A DNA stretch of 64,000 bases, from the NCBI GenBank assembly GCA_965230345.1, contig CBDDKR010000002.1, positions 3,131,464 to 3,195,463 of the forward strand, read 5' to 3'. The first letter of the stretch is position 1, and each line of letters begins with the position of its first letter. Shown one piece after another: positions 27,749 to 37,274 of the stretch. A program made the translations under genes and the position numbers. The notes under the pieces are model-generated. The model worked only from the letters and a program-made list of their open reading frames with translations. It did no database searches and had not been told where the DNA came from. This stretch comes from JADKBO01 sp965230345 (GTDB lineage Bacteria > Bacteroidota > Bacteroidia > Chitinophagales > Saprospiraceae).

Positions 27749-27885
27749 ATAAACGTCTTGCTGCTTTCATTATTTTTTAACACTCAATTTTTAAAAATAT
27801 TAAAAATATTTGTAATATAAAAACTAGGCTTAGAATAAGTAAAAATGGGAGGTGTCGGAGGATGCAATATATAATCTTGAAACTG

Positions 27886-28812
27886 CTATTTGATCTCTAA
27901 ATATTCAACGGTATAACCTGCAAAAATGCCAATACCATTTTCTATATTATTATATACTGTAGCGGGTTCAGCAAAACTCACCTTATATTGATCATAGGCT
28001 AAATATTGCTCAATACTTTGGTAATATTGGAACAATTCTTCGCTGACCGTCATAACTCGCAACATCGTTTTAACCTTATTGGATACTTGACCACCACCAG
28101 TTGTAGAATTAGGTTCTACCGGTTTTGTTATTAATGAATGGTCAGCAGCAATTGATGTGACGAAAGTGTTTCCATCGAAAGAGTAGCTTGCTACGGACTG
28201 TTGAGAAGAAAGTTTTTTACTCTTTATGTGATAGACATCATCCGTCAAGTCATCTATCCAATTCTGCATGTTTATTCTAGTTCCAACCTCAACTGTTGGC
28301 TCAGTTACTACTTGAGAGTTATCTATCCTAACATCTACCAAATCCCAAATGTAATAATTGTTTGAAGATGGCTGCTCTTCTATTGAGAAGTCAATAATGG
28401 TTTTATCTCCAACACTATCTATGGTGTTGAGTTTAACTATGGCTTTACTAGGTAATGAACTGTAAGCCATAACATTTCCATATTCACTTGAACTCACAGA
28501 TAGTCTATAGTTTTTCTCCATAGAAGGTGTACAAGTTATACTCCTATATTCTCCATTGCCGTGGTGTTCTAATTGACAAGCCAATTGACCATTTCGTTCA
28601 TAAATAACGACCTTCGCATCTTCAACAGGTAATGACTTAGAGTTTTCATCGAAAACATTACGAGAAGTTGATAGATTGACTATCCAAGAACTATCGGCAG
28701 TAAATACTGAAGTAACCACTATACTTGGAGTAAACTCGTTGGAACCAACCGTGTATTCCTCTTCGCAAGAGAACAGTAAAAAAGAAGATAATATGAATAA
28801 AATGTATCTCAA
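27886..28812 (-). CDS. DUF4249 family lipoprotein
   Basis: A 308-residue predicted lipoprotein: the signal peptide ends in lipobox LLFSC with Cys16. The sequence then follows the DUF4249 pattern: PSIVVTSVFTADSSWIVNLSTS, a VEDAKVVIYERNG segment like a carboxypeptidase-regulatory beta domain, and a C-terminal EQYLAYDQYKVSFAEP...ENGIGIFAGY block. DUF4249 proteins are common in Bacteroidota, often near TonB-dependent receptors, but none is adjacent here. The molecular role is unknown. It may share a surface role with the large secreted protein downstream on the same strand. Confidence 0.85.
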   Translation of the reverse strand: MRYILFILSSFLLFSCEEEYTVGSNEFTPSIVVTSVFTADSSWIVNLSTSRNVFDENSKSLPVEDAKVVIYERNGQLACQLEHHGNGEYRSITCTPSMEKNYRLSVSSSEYGNVMAYSSLPSKAIVKLNTIDSVGDKTIIDFSIEEQPSSNNYYIWDLVDVRIDNSQVVTEPTVEVGTRINMQNWIDDLTDDVYHIKSKKLSSQQSVASYSFDGNTFVTSIAADHSLITKPVEPNSTTGGGQVSNKVKTMLRVMTVSEELFQYYQSIEQYLAYDQYKVSFAEPATVYNNIENGIGIFAGYTVEYLEIK

Positions 28813-29010
28813 TTAAACAAATTGTTAAGTGAAATTACAAAGATATTCGGAAATATGAAAGTTAATTAACGATGCATTTTTAGGTTACGCATTTGCCTGA
28901 AATATTATTTTGTGACATTCCAAATATGGAGTGTTTGTCGAAATAATATTTGATCAGTGTTAATATTGTTTTAATTAATCCATAAATAATAAAAAACCTA
29001 ATTTTTGAAA

Positions 29011-29018
29011 TACTTTTG
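29011..29018 (+). promoter_or_regulatory. -7 promoter box for the secreted protein at 29038
   Basis: TACTTTTG matches TAnnTTTG 19 bases before the ATG at 29038. No TTG at the ideal distance upstream. Confidence 0.4.
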
Positions 29019-29037
29019 TTAAAAGCAATATGTTATT

Positions 29038-29667
29038 ATGAAATTGGTATTTATCTTATGTTCCTTCCTAAGTTGTCAGATGCTGGCACAGAGCTTACCT
29101 GAATTTAAAGAAAAAGAGGGCCAATTGTATCGAGTAATGTACAATATGGTAAACATTAGTTTAAACGAAGCAGATCCTTCTTACATTAAATTGAAAAGCA
29201 ATGGGAATAGAATCAATAAACTCAATGATTCCACGTATCAAGTTTCCTTTCAAAATGCTTTATCCAATGATGTTAAAATAAAGTTGTACTACAAAGGATT
29301 ACCTGTTGATGTTCTTAAGGGTGAATTAATCCAATCTCCTCAACTTAAATTAAGTTTATCTAATGCTTCGGATGAGAAACTTTCGATAGAAGATTTTTTT
29401 ACACAAACCTTAAAATGGGAGTTAGAGGATAAAAACCTTATTGCTCAAAAATTCAAATTCTTCTCTGTAAATGTTAACATTCATCGAAATGGAAGAGTCG
29501 TCAAAAATCTGCTTATGTTGAAGAATGATCACTTAAGTTATCTTAGAAGAAATAAAAATCAAATTAGGTCTGGTGATAAAATAACTTTTGATCAGATCAA
29601 AATTGTCAATGGTATGAATCAGAGAGTTGAATGTCAATCTAATTATTTGGAGATTTCGATTAAATGA
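29038..29667 (+). CDS. Secreted protein of unknown function, C-terminal part reminiscent of GldM
   Basis: A 209-residue protein with a signal peptide ending near LAQ (about residue 17). I do not firmly recognise it. The segment from about residue 115 (SIEDFFTQTLKWELEDKNL ... FKFFSVNVNIHRNG ... GDKITFDQIKIVNG) resembles the last beta-rich domain of the type IX secretion protein GldM, where a similar strand pattern and a GDKV-like turn occur. Without the GldM membrane helix and other domains this would be an orphan copy. It overlaps the 3' end of msrB by 25 bases, tail to tail. Confidence 0.6.
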   Translation: MKLVFILCSFLSCQMLAQSLPEFKEKEGQLYRVMYNMVNISLNEADPSYIKLKSNGNRINKLNDSTYQVSFQNALSNDVKIKLYYKGLPVDVLKGELIQSPQLKLSLSNASDEKLSIEDFFTQTLKWELEDKNLIAQKFKFFSVNVNIHRNGRVVKNLLMLKNDHLSYLRRNKNQIRSGDKITFDQIKIVNGMNQRVECQSNYLEISIK

Positions 29668-30215
29668 CCAACTCTGCTTCCTTTTAAATCAGCAGGAATA
29701 AAATTCAACGACACACCGTTAATGCAATACCTCAATCCTGTAGGTTGAGGGCCGTCTTCAAATACATGACCTAAGTGGCCATCACATATACCACAGTGAA
29801 CTTCAGTCCGTGCATATCCTAAATCATAATCTGTTGATTCTCCAACAAGATTTTCATCATCGGGTCTAAAAAAACTTGGCCATCCTGTTCCAGAATTATA
29901 CTTTGCATTACTATTGAATAAAATTGTTCCACATGCAGAACAAGCATATAGACCTGTTCTCTTTTCATCGTTTAATGCACTTGTAAATGCCCTTTCAGTT
30001 CCTTTGTCCCTAAGGACATAATATTCCTGCTGACTAAGTTCTGCTCTCCATAAACTATCAGATTTTACAATTTTTGGAACATCAACATCAAATTTATTGG
30101 TAAGAAACTCCGTCTTCACATTTGATTTATCCGTTGAATGATTCTTTAAATTTCCAGTATTACTGGATTTACAACCAAACATTACAGCCGTTAGAACAAG
30201 AAGTATATATTTCAT
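29643..30215 (-). CDS. msrB: Peptide-methionine (R)-S-oxide reductase, lipoprotein
   Basis: Repairs R-methionine sulfoxide in proteins. The 190-residue form has a lipoprotein signal (lipobox VMFGC, Cys15) and a linker before the MsrB domain. All family marks are present: the zinc ligands CSACG and CGICDGH, the substrate block SGTGWPSF and the catalytic Cys in GLRYCINGVSLNF. Its location is therefore periplasmic or membrane-anchored, serving envelope proteins. Its 3' end overlaps the convergent secreted protein gene by 25 bases. The AAA+ ATPase gene ends 29 bases upstream of its start region on the same strand. Confidence 0.93.
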   Translation of the reverse strand: MKYILLVLTAVMFGCKSSNTGNLKNHSTDKSNVKTEFLTNKFDVDVPKIVKSDSLWRAELSQQEYYVLRDKGTERAFTSALNDEKRTGLYACSACGTILFNSNAKYNSGTGWPSFFRPDDENLVGESTDYDLGYARTEVHCGICDGHLGHVFEDGPQPTGLRYCINGVSLNFIPADLKGSRVGHLIEISK

Positions 30216-30244
30216 GGATATTAATATTATTTCGAATTACTAAA

Positions 30245-32866
30245 CTAGGAGAATCCCATCTTTCTTTTACTAATGGTGTTTTTCTTTTTTTGTTCAATCA
30301 TGGTTGAAATATCTAATAATTTAATTCGCTTGAGCGCTTGTTTTTGAACAACAATTGTTTTAGATTGTACTACTCTAACATTTTGAATAGTAACTACGTC
30401 ATTAACCAATTGACGAATGAATCGGGCATTTCCAAAATACTTATCCTTGACTAAAACTTCATCTGTAATAATATCTTTGAATAATGCCTTAGCATCTTTA
30501 TCCATGATATAGCCATGTTTATTTACTAAATATTGACCGATGTCAAAAAGCTCTTCAGCTGAGTAATCATGAAAAACCAAACGTTTATCAAATCGAGATG
30601 CAAGTCCTGGGTTTGATTTTAAGAAAATCTCCATATTATCTGGATAGCCTGCAGCAAAAACATAAAACTGGCCTTTGTCATCTTCCATTCGTTTAAGAAT
30701 GGTTTGGATCGCTTCATTTCCATAGTTTCCTTGTAGACCACTTCGATCATTCAATGAATAAGCTTCATCAATGAATAAAACGCCACCTTTGGCTTCGTCA
30801 ATTTTATCAGAAGTTTTTATTGCTGTTTGTCCAACAAACCCAGCAATCAATCCTTGTCTATCCGTTTCAACCAAATGTCCCCGCTCTAAAATGCCTAAAG
30901 CTTTATATATCTTGGCTAGAATTCTTGCTACTGTTGTTTTCCCAGTACCAGGATTACCTAATAGTAGGGTATGAAGGAAAAAATTGTTTGTTACCAATTT
31001 TCCAGTCATTCTATGGTATTGAACCACAGATACCATTTCATTGATCTGTTCTTTAATATGTTTTATGCCAATTAATTGATTTAATTCCTCTAATGATTCC
31101 TTAAGGAGGGATTGATCAATTGGAATTTCAATTCCTTCTTTGTGAAGAGTCGAATTTAATCTTTGAATATCCTTAAGCACAACTTTCTGAAGCGTTGTTT
31201 TAGAAAGCGATTGAGGATTCTTTCTAGCCATTATTCTTAGTCCCAAATTCAGCTTTACCTTATCTAATAAATCATGAACGAAACGTGCATTACCAAATGT
31301 TCGATCTCTAGATCGATAAGAATCAATGATCATCTTTTCAAATGCCTTAAGCGCAACATCCTGAAGAATTAAATGAATAGCTTCACACCGTTGCAAGGCA
31401 ATTTGCATCAACTCATTGGGCGAATAATCTTGAAAGTGATAATATTGTTTGAATCTAGATTTCAGTCCAGGATTAGAATCCATAAAAGTTTCCATCTCTT
31501 TTGGATAACCGGCTACAAAAACCGCAAAATTTCTATTGCTATTTGAAAGTTCTTTTACAAGAATTTCGATGGCTTCTCTACCAAAATCCTTATTATCAGC
31601 ATTAGATCTGGCTAATGAATAAGCTTCGTCTATAAAAAGGACACCGCCTTCAGCCTTTTTTATGGCCTCCTTCATTTTAGGTGCAGTTTGACCTATGAAT
31701 TCTCCGATAAGATCTACTCTGTCCACTTCATGCACATGTCCTTTTTTCAAAAGTCCCATTGAATGGTAAATCTTCCCCATTAAACGTGCAACGGTTGTTT
31801 TACCTGTTCCCGGATTGCCAGTAAATACAGAATGAATACTAATGGACTTATTCTCTGAGAATCCTTTAGATTCCCGCAATTTTAGAAACTTTAAATATTG
31901 GGCATGTTCATAGACTTGCTTTTTAACATCTTCTAGCCCTATTAGGTCATTTAAGCGAGCAAAAGCATCTTCAAAAGACTCAATTGATGTCTCCTGAGTA
32001 GGGGATAAGGTAATATCTTTATCGTAGTGCACAATTGTCTTGGGGATCCCTTCAATAAAATCATCACCTACTTCAAAATAGGAGGTAGCAAGTTTGGTAT
32101 TCATAAAAACGACCTCGACTCTATATCTACCTTTTTCCCATGATCCCATATTGTTGGCACCAAAGCCTGCTATGACCTGAACTTCAGTTTTCTTGCTTGA
32201 AATTTTTACAAGCCTTGTTACTACAGTTTTCAGATCGCCTTGGTGATTGAAATACTTTATGAAGAATTCTCCAATCCATTCTTTCTTGAGGTTATTGATG
32301 ATTTTTATTAAGGTAAAAATATAGCGACTATGATTCTGAGAAAAGGAGTGATATTCAGTTATGTTTTGTGAATTATTAATGCCTTCATACTCTCCTTCAT
32401 AAAAGGTAATGGATTTTATATCAAGATACTCCTTTATGTTTAAGTTGGATTTGGTTTCATAGACGTAAAATAATCTACTTCCAATCAATTGTCCATCAAT
32501 GAATACTTGCCACTGGTACTTACCTTCTTTCCAAAATGCACCAGTTTTTTTATTTCCCCATCCTTCACGCACATAGGCTATAGAATCGTATTGGCTAATC
32601 TTTTTGTCTAACTTAAGATTGCAAATTTCTTTTATAGTTGGCGATAATTTCTGGCATTTAACATTCAGTTGAATATTCCAATTTTTCCGATCAAACCACT
32701 TATTGTACAAAGACAATTCAATGTATATATAAGATGTTTCCGAACGATCAAAAACTTGACGATACTTCTTCTCATTATTCATAATCCATTCAGTAGAACC
32801 GTAGACTTTAAGTTCTTTGAATTTGAATTTGTCTTGAGCATCTTCTTGTAATAAATTGTCTTTCAT
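30245..32866 (-). CDS. Double AAA+ ATPase (CbbX/SpoVK-like) with a novel N-terminal region
   Basis: An 873-residue protein. Two complete CbbX/SpoVK-type AAA+ modules lie in tandem: Walker A loops GNPGTGKTT near residues 350 and 637, Walker B FIDEAYSL in both, and conserved FVAGYP/FAAGYP and NARFV/NARFI sensor-2-like segments. The first 270 or so residues contain two similar beta-rich units, each with a W-G/W-E-K-G-x-Y-x-V type strand (WKEGKYQWQVFIDG, WEKGRYRVEVVF). I do not recognise these as a named domain. Such ATPases remodel protein assemblies; the substrate here is unknown. No Rubisco or sporulation genes are nearby. Confidence 0.85.
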   Translation of the reverse strand: MKDNLLQEDAQDKFKFKELKVYGSTEWIMNNEKKYRQVFDRSETSYIYIELSLYNKWFDRKNWNIQLNVKCQKLSPTIKEICNLKLDKKISQYDSIAYVREGWGNKKTGAFWKEGKYQWQVFIDGQLIGSRLFYVYETKSNLNIKEYLDIKSITFYEGEYEGINNSQNITEYHSFSQNHSRYIFTLIKIINNLKKEWIGEFFIKYFNHQGDLKTVVTRLVKISSKKTEVQVIAGFGANNMGSWEKGRYRVEVVFMNTKLATSYFEVGDDFIEGIPKTIVHYDKDITLSPTQETSIESFEDAFARLNDLIGLEDVKKQVYEHAQYLKFLKLRESKGFSENKSISIHSVFTGNPGTGKTTVARLMGKIYHSMGLLKKGHVHEVDRVDLIGEFIGQTAPKMKEAIKKAEGGVLFIDEAYSLARSNADNKDFGREAIEILVKELSNSNRNFAVFVAGYPKEMETFMDSNPGLKSRFKQYYHFQDYSPNELMQIALQRCEAIHLILQDVALKAFEKMIIDSYRSRDRTFGNARFVHDLLDKVKLNLGLRIMARKNPQSLSKTTLQKVVLKDIQRLNSTLHKEGIEIPIDQSLLKESLEELNQLIGIKHIKEQINEMVSVVQYHRMTGKLVTNNFFLHTLLLGNPGTGKTTVARILAKIYKALGILERGHLVETDRQGLIAGFVGQTAIKTSDKIDEAKGGVLFIDEAYSLNDRSGLQGNYGNEAIQTILKRMEDDKGQFYVFAAGYPDNMEIFLKSNPGLASRFDKRLVFHDYSAEELFDIGQYLVNKHGYIMDKDAKALFKDIITDEVLVKDKYFGNARFIRQLVNDVVTIQNVRVVQSKTIVVQKQALKRIKLLDISTMIEQKKKNTISKRKMGFS

Positions 32867-32962
32867 TCTTTCAATGTATTCTTGCTATGAAACTACAATT
32901 TAAGCAATTAGAATTGAAATATCCAGAATTAGAAGTAGATGTCTGGTAATAATAAATACGAA

Positions 32963-34219
32963 TTATACCACAATTCCTCTTGATTTAGGACTTTCCAACC
33001 AGAAGGCAATAATGAGATAGACCGTAAACATCCCGACACCAATGCTTCCTTCAAGGAGGTGGTCTAACATAAAAGTAACGAGAAAAACGACAAATAAAAT
33101 GAAGGTTAATTTTGATTTTGTTCGCACTATTTCTTTTAAAATTAACCAGAGTCCTAAAAAGAAAAATGCAATACCTGTGAGTCCACTTGAAGTAAGTGTA
33201 AAGAGGAATTGATTATGAGGTAATAAATTGGTGTGATAATCGGGGTATTTATCTTTTATATGTTGATCTACAAGTGGTCTAAGATTACAAAGGCCGGTTC
33301 CAAGAACTGGATTACTCTGAAACAATTCCCATCCTGCTATTAACGAGACCAATCTACCACTATCCGCGTACTGCCCACCTGTATTATTCTTGAACTGTTG
33401 TAAATCATATTTCATATAATCAATTTTCTGCTTAAACCCATCAGAGAATTGATAGAATATGATGGGAGAACTTAGCAATACCAGTACAGCCATGCCAGGA
33501 ATAAAATAATTCTTGGATCGTAAAATAAATAAGGCAATTATCGTCCCTATTCCTGCATATAACAAAACCAGCCCTGTCCGAATAGACAACCAATGCAATA
33601 AACCTGTAAGAATTATAATTAATACGACCTTTATCAATTTGGGCAAAAAGGCAATAGATTTTTTGAACACAGAATGGTATAGATTTATCAACAAAATTAT
33701 GGCAATAGACATACTATATCGTATATGATTGCCTGGAGTCTCTAATGATCCTCCTTGACCTAATAATTTCAACATTTCTTCTGATGCGAAAAAATATTTA
33801 TACCATATACTACCAGCTATGACAACATGAAGAACCAATAGTATCTCAAAAAATAGATTGATTAATTTATCATTCAAATTTTTATTAGAAAGTAAAGCAA
33901 TGGGCAAAAGAATCAAAGGCAGTTTCAATTGAAATCTTTCCACCCAGTAACTAAACTCTAGGCAAGAAGAACTTGGAATAAGAATATAAATAAAGAGTAA
34001 CGAGAATCCCCAAACTATCCTCTTATTTCCATTAGACCTAACTTTTGGAAGGCTAAAAGTTACTTTACCACCAGAATCACTTCGTATAAACGATGATATT
34101 ATCAAAAGAATGATGCCTAGAGAATGAAGTCCAAAAGAATAGAGTTGACCTAAGAAAAAACAACTCAGAGCAACAATTAAAAGAATTGAAGGAATAGATG
34201 TTGTTGTTCGACTTGGCAA
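32963..34219 (-). CDS. O-antigen ligase / Wzy-like polysaccharide membrane protein
   Basis: A 418-residue protein with about ten to twelve hydrophobic segments and one large periplasmic loop in the second half. It carries the O-antigen ligase family pattern: a GRLVSLIAGWELFQSNPVLGTG block followed by a conserved His in LLPHNQFLFTLTSSGL. Family members join or polymerise O-antigen or other surface polysaccharide; which of the two cannot be told. No other polysaccharide cluster genes adjoin, though a nucleotide-sugar decarboxylase-like gene lies 2 kb away on the same strand. The first start codon is used; downstream alternatives are possible. Confidence 0.78.
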   Translation of the reverse strand: MPSRTTTSIPSILLIVALSCFFLGQLYSFGLHSLGIILLIISSFIRSDSGGKVTFSLPKVRSNGNKRIVWGFSLLFIYILIPSSSCLEFSYWVERFQLKLPLILLPIALLSNKNLNDKLINLFFEILLVLHVVIAGSIWYKYFFASEEMLKLLGQGGSLETPGNHIRYSMSIAIILLINLYHSVFKKSIAFLPKLIKVVLIIILTGLLHWLSIRTGLVLLYAGIGTIIALFILRSKNYFIPGMAVLVLLSSPIIFYQFSDGFKQKIDYMKYDLQQFKNNTGGQYADSGRLVSLIAGWELFQSNPVLGTGLCNLRPLVDQHIKDKYPDYHTNLLPHNQFLFTLTSSGLTGIAFFFLGLWLILKEIVRTKSKLTFILFVVFLVTFMLDHLLEGSIGVGMFTVYLIIAFWLESPKSRGIVV

Positions 34220-34233
34220 AGCTTAAAGTATTT

Positions 34234-34271
34234 GAAGATTCGTTTTAATTATTGGTTTAAAACGAATCTTC
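34234..34271. terminator. Long inverted repeat, probable terminator of typA
   Basis: A 15-bp perfect stem GAAGATTCGTTTTAA / TTAAAACGAATCTTC with an 8-base loop lies between the end of typA and the start of the O-antigen ligase-like gene. The T-tract on the minus side is weak, so the terminator role is probable, not certain. Confidence 0.6.
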
Positions 34272-34305
34272 TTAAGAAAAAATTCTATCCAAAAAGCATT
34301 AATAT

Positions 34306-36087
34306 TTAAGATCTATGCTTGGGGTATTGAATTTTTCTCATTCTTAAACTTACAGGTGTTACTTCTAAGTATTCATCATTACCAATGTACTCCATAGCTT
34401 CTTCTAATGAGAAAACAATTTTAGGAGCAATTTTATTAGAATCATCGGATCCTGAAGCACGCATATTCGTTAATTTCTTACCCTTGATCACATTAATGTC
34501 AATATCATTGTCTCTATTGTGCTCACCAATTACTTGCCCCTTATACACTTGCTCATTGGGATCGATAAAGAATTTTCCTCTGTCCTGAAGTCTGTCAATA
34601 GCATAGGCCAAAGACTGACCTTGTTCCATGGAAACCATTGATCCCTTGCTTCTCTGAGTAATATCACCTTTGTATGGCTCATATCCTTGGAATCGGTGTG
34701 TCATAATCGCTTCTCCCGCAGTAGCTGTAAGGATCTGATTTCTGAGACCGATAATTCCACGTGCTGGAATATCAAATTCGAGATGAATAACATCACCTTT
34801 CGGTTCCATTATTTTCATCATTCCTTTACGCTGCGTTACCAATTCAATAGCTTTGCCAGATACTGGTTCAGGTACGTCAATTACAAGATTCTCCATTGGC
34901 TCACATTTCACACCATCGATCTCCTTGTACAATACAACTGGATTTCCTACTTGAAGTTCATAACCTTCTCTTCTCATGGTTTCAACCAATACGGACAAGT
35001 GAAGTACTCCTCTTCCATAAACAATGAATTTATCCTCAGTATCGGTTTCCTCAACACGAAGTGCTAAGTTTTTCTCCAATTCTTTATGAAGACGATCTCT
35101 CAAGTGTCTAGAAGTTACAAATTTTCCTTCTTTACCAAAAAATGGTGAAGTATTGATCGTAAATAACATACTCATCGTAGGTTCATCTACTTCAATTCTT
35201 GTCATTTCTTCTGGCTGCTCCAAATCTGCAACAGTATCTCCAATGTCAAAGGCGTCTATTCCAACCATGGCACATATATCTCCACTCCTAACGGATGAGA
35301 CCTTTCTCCTACCAAGTCCTTCAAATACAAATAATTCTTTTACACGAACTTTCTTCTGAGTGCCATCTTTTCTGAAAATAATGTAATCCTTATTCTCGTG
35401 GAATTCTCCACGATATACTCTACCAATTGCAATTCTTCCTTGAAACGCATTGAAGTCAAGAGACGTAATTTGCATTTGAGAAGCTCCTTCATGAAAAGGT
35501 GCTTCAGGGATATTATCTAATATAGCATTTAGTAAAGGTTCGATATTGTCTGTTTTGATGTTATGATCAAAACTCATCCAACCAAATTTTGACGATCCAA
35601 ACAACGTCACGAAATCCAGTTGTTCCTCTGTTGCACCTAGATTAAACATCAAGTCAAAAATATCACTTTGAACTTCTTCAGGTCTACAATTTTCCTTGTC
35701 TACTTTGTTGACAACTACGATTGGCTTTAATCCCAACTCAAGAGCCTTAGTTAAAACAAATCTGGTTTGCGGCATGGCTCCTTCAAATGCATCGACCAAC
35801 AACAATACTCCATCAGCCATTTTTAATACTCGCTCTACTTCACCTCCAAAATCCGCGTGACCTGGAGTATCAATAATGTTAATTTTAACACCTTTGTAAT
35901 GAACAGAAACATTTTTTGCTAAGATTGTAATTCCTCTTTCTCTTTCAAGATCATTATTATCCAAGATCAGTTCTCCCGTTTCCTTCCTATCATCTATTGC
36001 TTCACAAGCATGTATGATCTTATCAACTAGAGTAGTTTTACCATGATCGACATGGGCAATAATAGCAATGTTTCTAATGCTTTCCAT
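34306..36087 (-). CDS. typA: Ribosome-associated GTPase TypA/BipA
   Basis: Translational GTPase of 593 residues, close to the family length, that binds ribosomes and helps assembly at low temperature or under stress. G1 is HVDHGKTTL near residue 11, G3 is DTPGHADF and G4 is NKVDKE. Two EF-G-like beta and alpha-beta domains follow, with a C-terminal region containing RGIIGLRNQ and the family-specific block around KGKKLTNMRASGSD. It is a single gene flanked by a hairpin and the decarboxylase gene. Confidence 0.96.
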   Translation of the reverse strand: MESIRNIAIIAHVDHGKTTLVDKIIHACEAIDDRKETGELILDNNDLERERGITILAKNVSVHYKGVKINIIDTPGHADFGGEVERVLKMADGVLLLVDAFEGAMPQTRFVLTKALELGLKPIVVVNKVDKENCRPEEVQSDIFDLMFNLGATEEQLDFVTLFGSSKFGWMSFDHNIKTDNIEPLLNAILDNIPEAPFHEGASQMQITSLDFNAFQGRIAIGRVYRGEFHENKDYIIFRKDGTQKKVRVKELFVFEGLGRRKVSSVRSGDICAMVGIDAFDIGDTVADLEQPEEMTRIEVDEPTMSMLFTINTSPFFGKEGKFVTSRHLRDRLHKELEKNLALRVEETDTEDKFIVYGRGVLHLSVLVETMRREGYELQVGNPVVLYKEIDGVKCEPMENLVIDVPEPVSGKAIELVTQRKGMMKIMEPKGDVIHLEFDIPARGIIGLRNQILTATAGEAIMTHRFQGYEPYKGDITQRSKGSMVSMEQGQSLAYAIDRLQDRGKFFIDPNEQVYKGQVIGEHNRDNDIDINVIKGKKLTNMRASGSDDSNKIAPKIVFSLEEAMEYIGNDEYLEVTPVSLRMRKIQYPKHRS

Positions 36088-36188
36088 GAGTATTTTTTAT
36101 AAATGAGCGGCAAAGTTAATCTAACAAGTCAGAAAATGATGGTTTTATGTATTTTTTTGACACATAATATGTAATAATATTTGGAAAA

Positions 36189-37130
36189 CTAGGATTTAAC
36201 CACCTTTTTGAAGTATTCATAGGTGATTTTCATCCCTTCGCTTCGCGAATATTTGGGTTCCCAGTCTAAAATCTCTTTCGCTTTACTTATGTCTGGTTGT
36301 CTTTGTTTAGGGTCATCTACGGGTAAAGGATGGAAAGATATCTTAGCATTTGGGTTTCCAACAAGATCAACAACTTCTTTGGCAAACTCTTTAATGGTAA
36401 TTTCATCAGGATTACCCAAATTAATAGGTTGATCATAATCGCTTAGTAAGAGTCTAAAAATTCCTTCAATAAGGTCATCTACATAACAGAATGATCTAGT
36501 TTGGCTTCCGTCACCGAAAACAGTAATCTCCTCACCTTTGATAGATTGAGCAAAAAAGGAAGGTAGAACTCTTCCATCATGAACCCGCATCCTTGGGCCA
36601 TAGGTGTTAAAAATTCTTACAATCCGAGTTTCAACATTATGATAGGTATTGTACGCCATCGTCATTGCTTCTTGAAACCTTTTTGCTTCGTCATAAACGC
36701 CTCTTGGACCTATTGGATTGACATTTCCCCAATAGTCTTCAGATTGAGGATGAACGAGCGGGTCTCCATATACTTCGGATGTTGAAGCAATTAAAACTCG
36801 GGCATTTTTCACTCGTGCTAATCCCAATAAGTTATGTGTGCCTAAACTTCCCACTTTTAAGGTCTGAATGGGCATTTTGAGGTAATCAATTGGACTTGCT
36901 GGAGAGGCAAAATGCAATATATAATCCAATTCTCCAGGTACGTGTACAAACTTAGAAACATCATGATGGTAATACTCAAAATTCTTTAGTGGGAATAGAT
37001 GTTCAATATTTTGAATATTCCCCGTAATTAAATTATCCATACCTATTACATGAAAGCCTTCTTTTATTAGTCTGTCACATAAATGGGAACCTAAAAATCC
37101 CGCAGCTCCAGTAATTAATACACGTTTCAT
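36189..37130 (-). CDS. UDP-glucuronate decarboxylase-like SDR enzyme
   Basis: A 313-residue short-chain dehydrogenase/reductase. The Rossmann loop is TGAAGFLGSHL at the N-terminus and the catalytic Tyr-Lys pair lies in GVYDEAKRFQE. The family-specific features GPRGVYDEAKR, RIFNTYGPRM and VFGDGSQTRSFCYVDD place it with UDP-xylose synthase (UXS)-type enzymes, which convert UDP-glucuronate to UDP-xylose. Closely related dTDP-sugar dehydratases cannot be fully excluded. It likely supplies a sugar donor for surface polysaccharide, in keeping with the O-antigen ligase-like gene downstream. Confidence 0.85.
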   Translation of the reverse strand: MKRVLITGAAGFLGSHLCDRLIKEGFHVIGMDNLITGNIQNIEHLFPLKNFEYYHHDVSKFVHVPGELDYILHFASPASPIDYLKMPIQTLKVGSLGTHNLLGLARVKNARVLIASTSEVYGDPLVHPQSEDYWGNVNPIGPRGVYDEAKRFQEAMTMAYNTYHNVETRIVRIFNTYGPRMRVHDGRVLPSFFAQSIKGEEITVFGDGSQTRSFCYVDDLIEGIFRLLLSDYDQPINLGNPDEITIKEFAKEVVDLVGNPNAKISFHPLPVDDPKQRQPDISKAKEILDWEPKYSRSEGMKITYEYFKKVVKS

Positions 37131-37274
37131 ATAATTGAATTATCTGAATTAAATTTATAAATCACTTTAAGAACAATTAATTACCAATTTCTTTGGCATT
37201 AATGGTTAATTTGCACAAAATTAAGCTTTACCTACAAGACTTTCATATATCGTTATATTAATTAAGAATTAAAT

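Noticed and set aside
32887..32949. A 20-codon plus-strand ORF (MKLQFKQLELKYPEL...) between the AAA+ and O-antigen ligase-like genes
   Set aside because: It has an open frame only, with no promoter, terminator or paralogue. A 20-codon frame of this kind is expected by chance.
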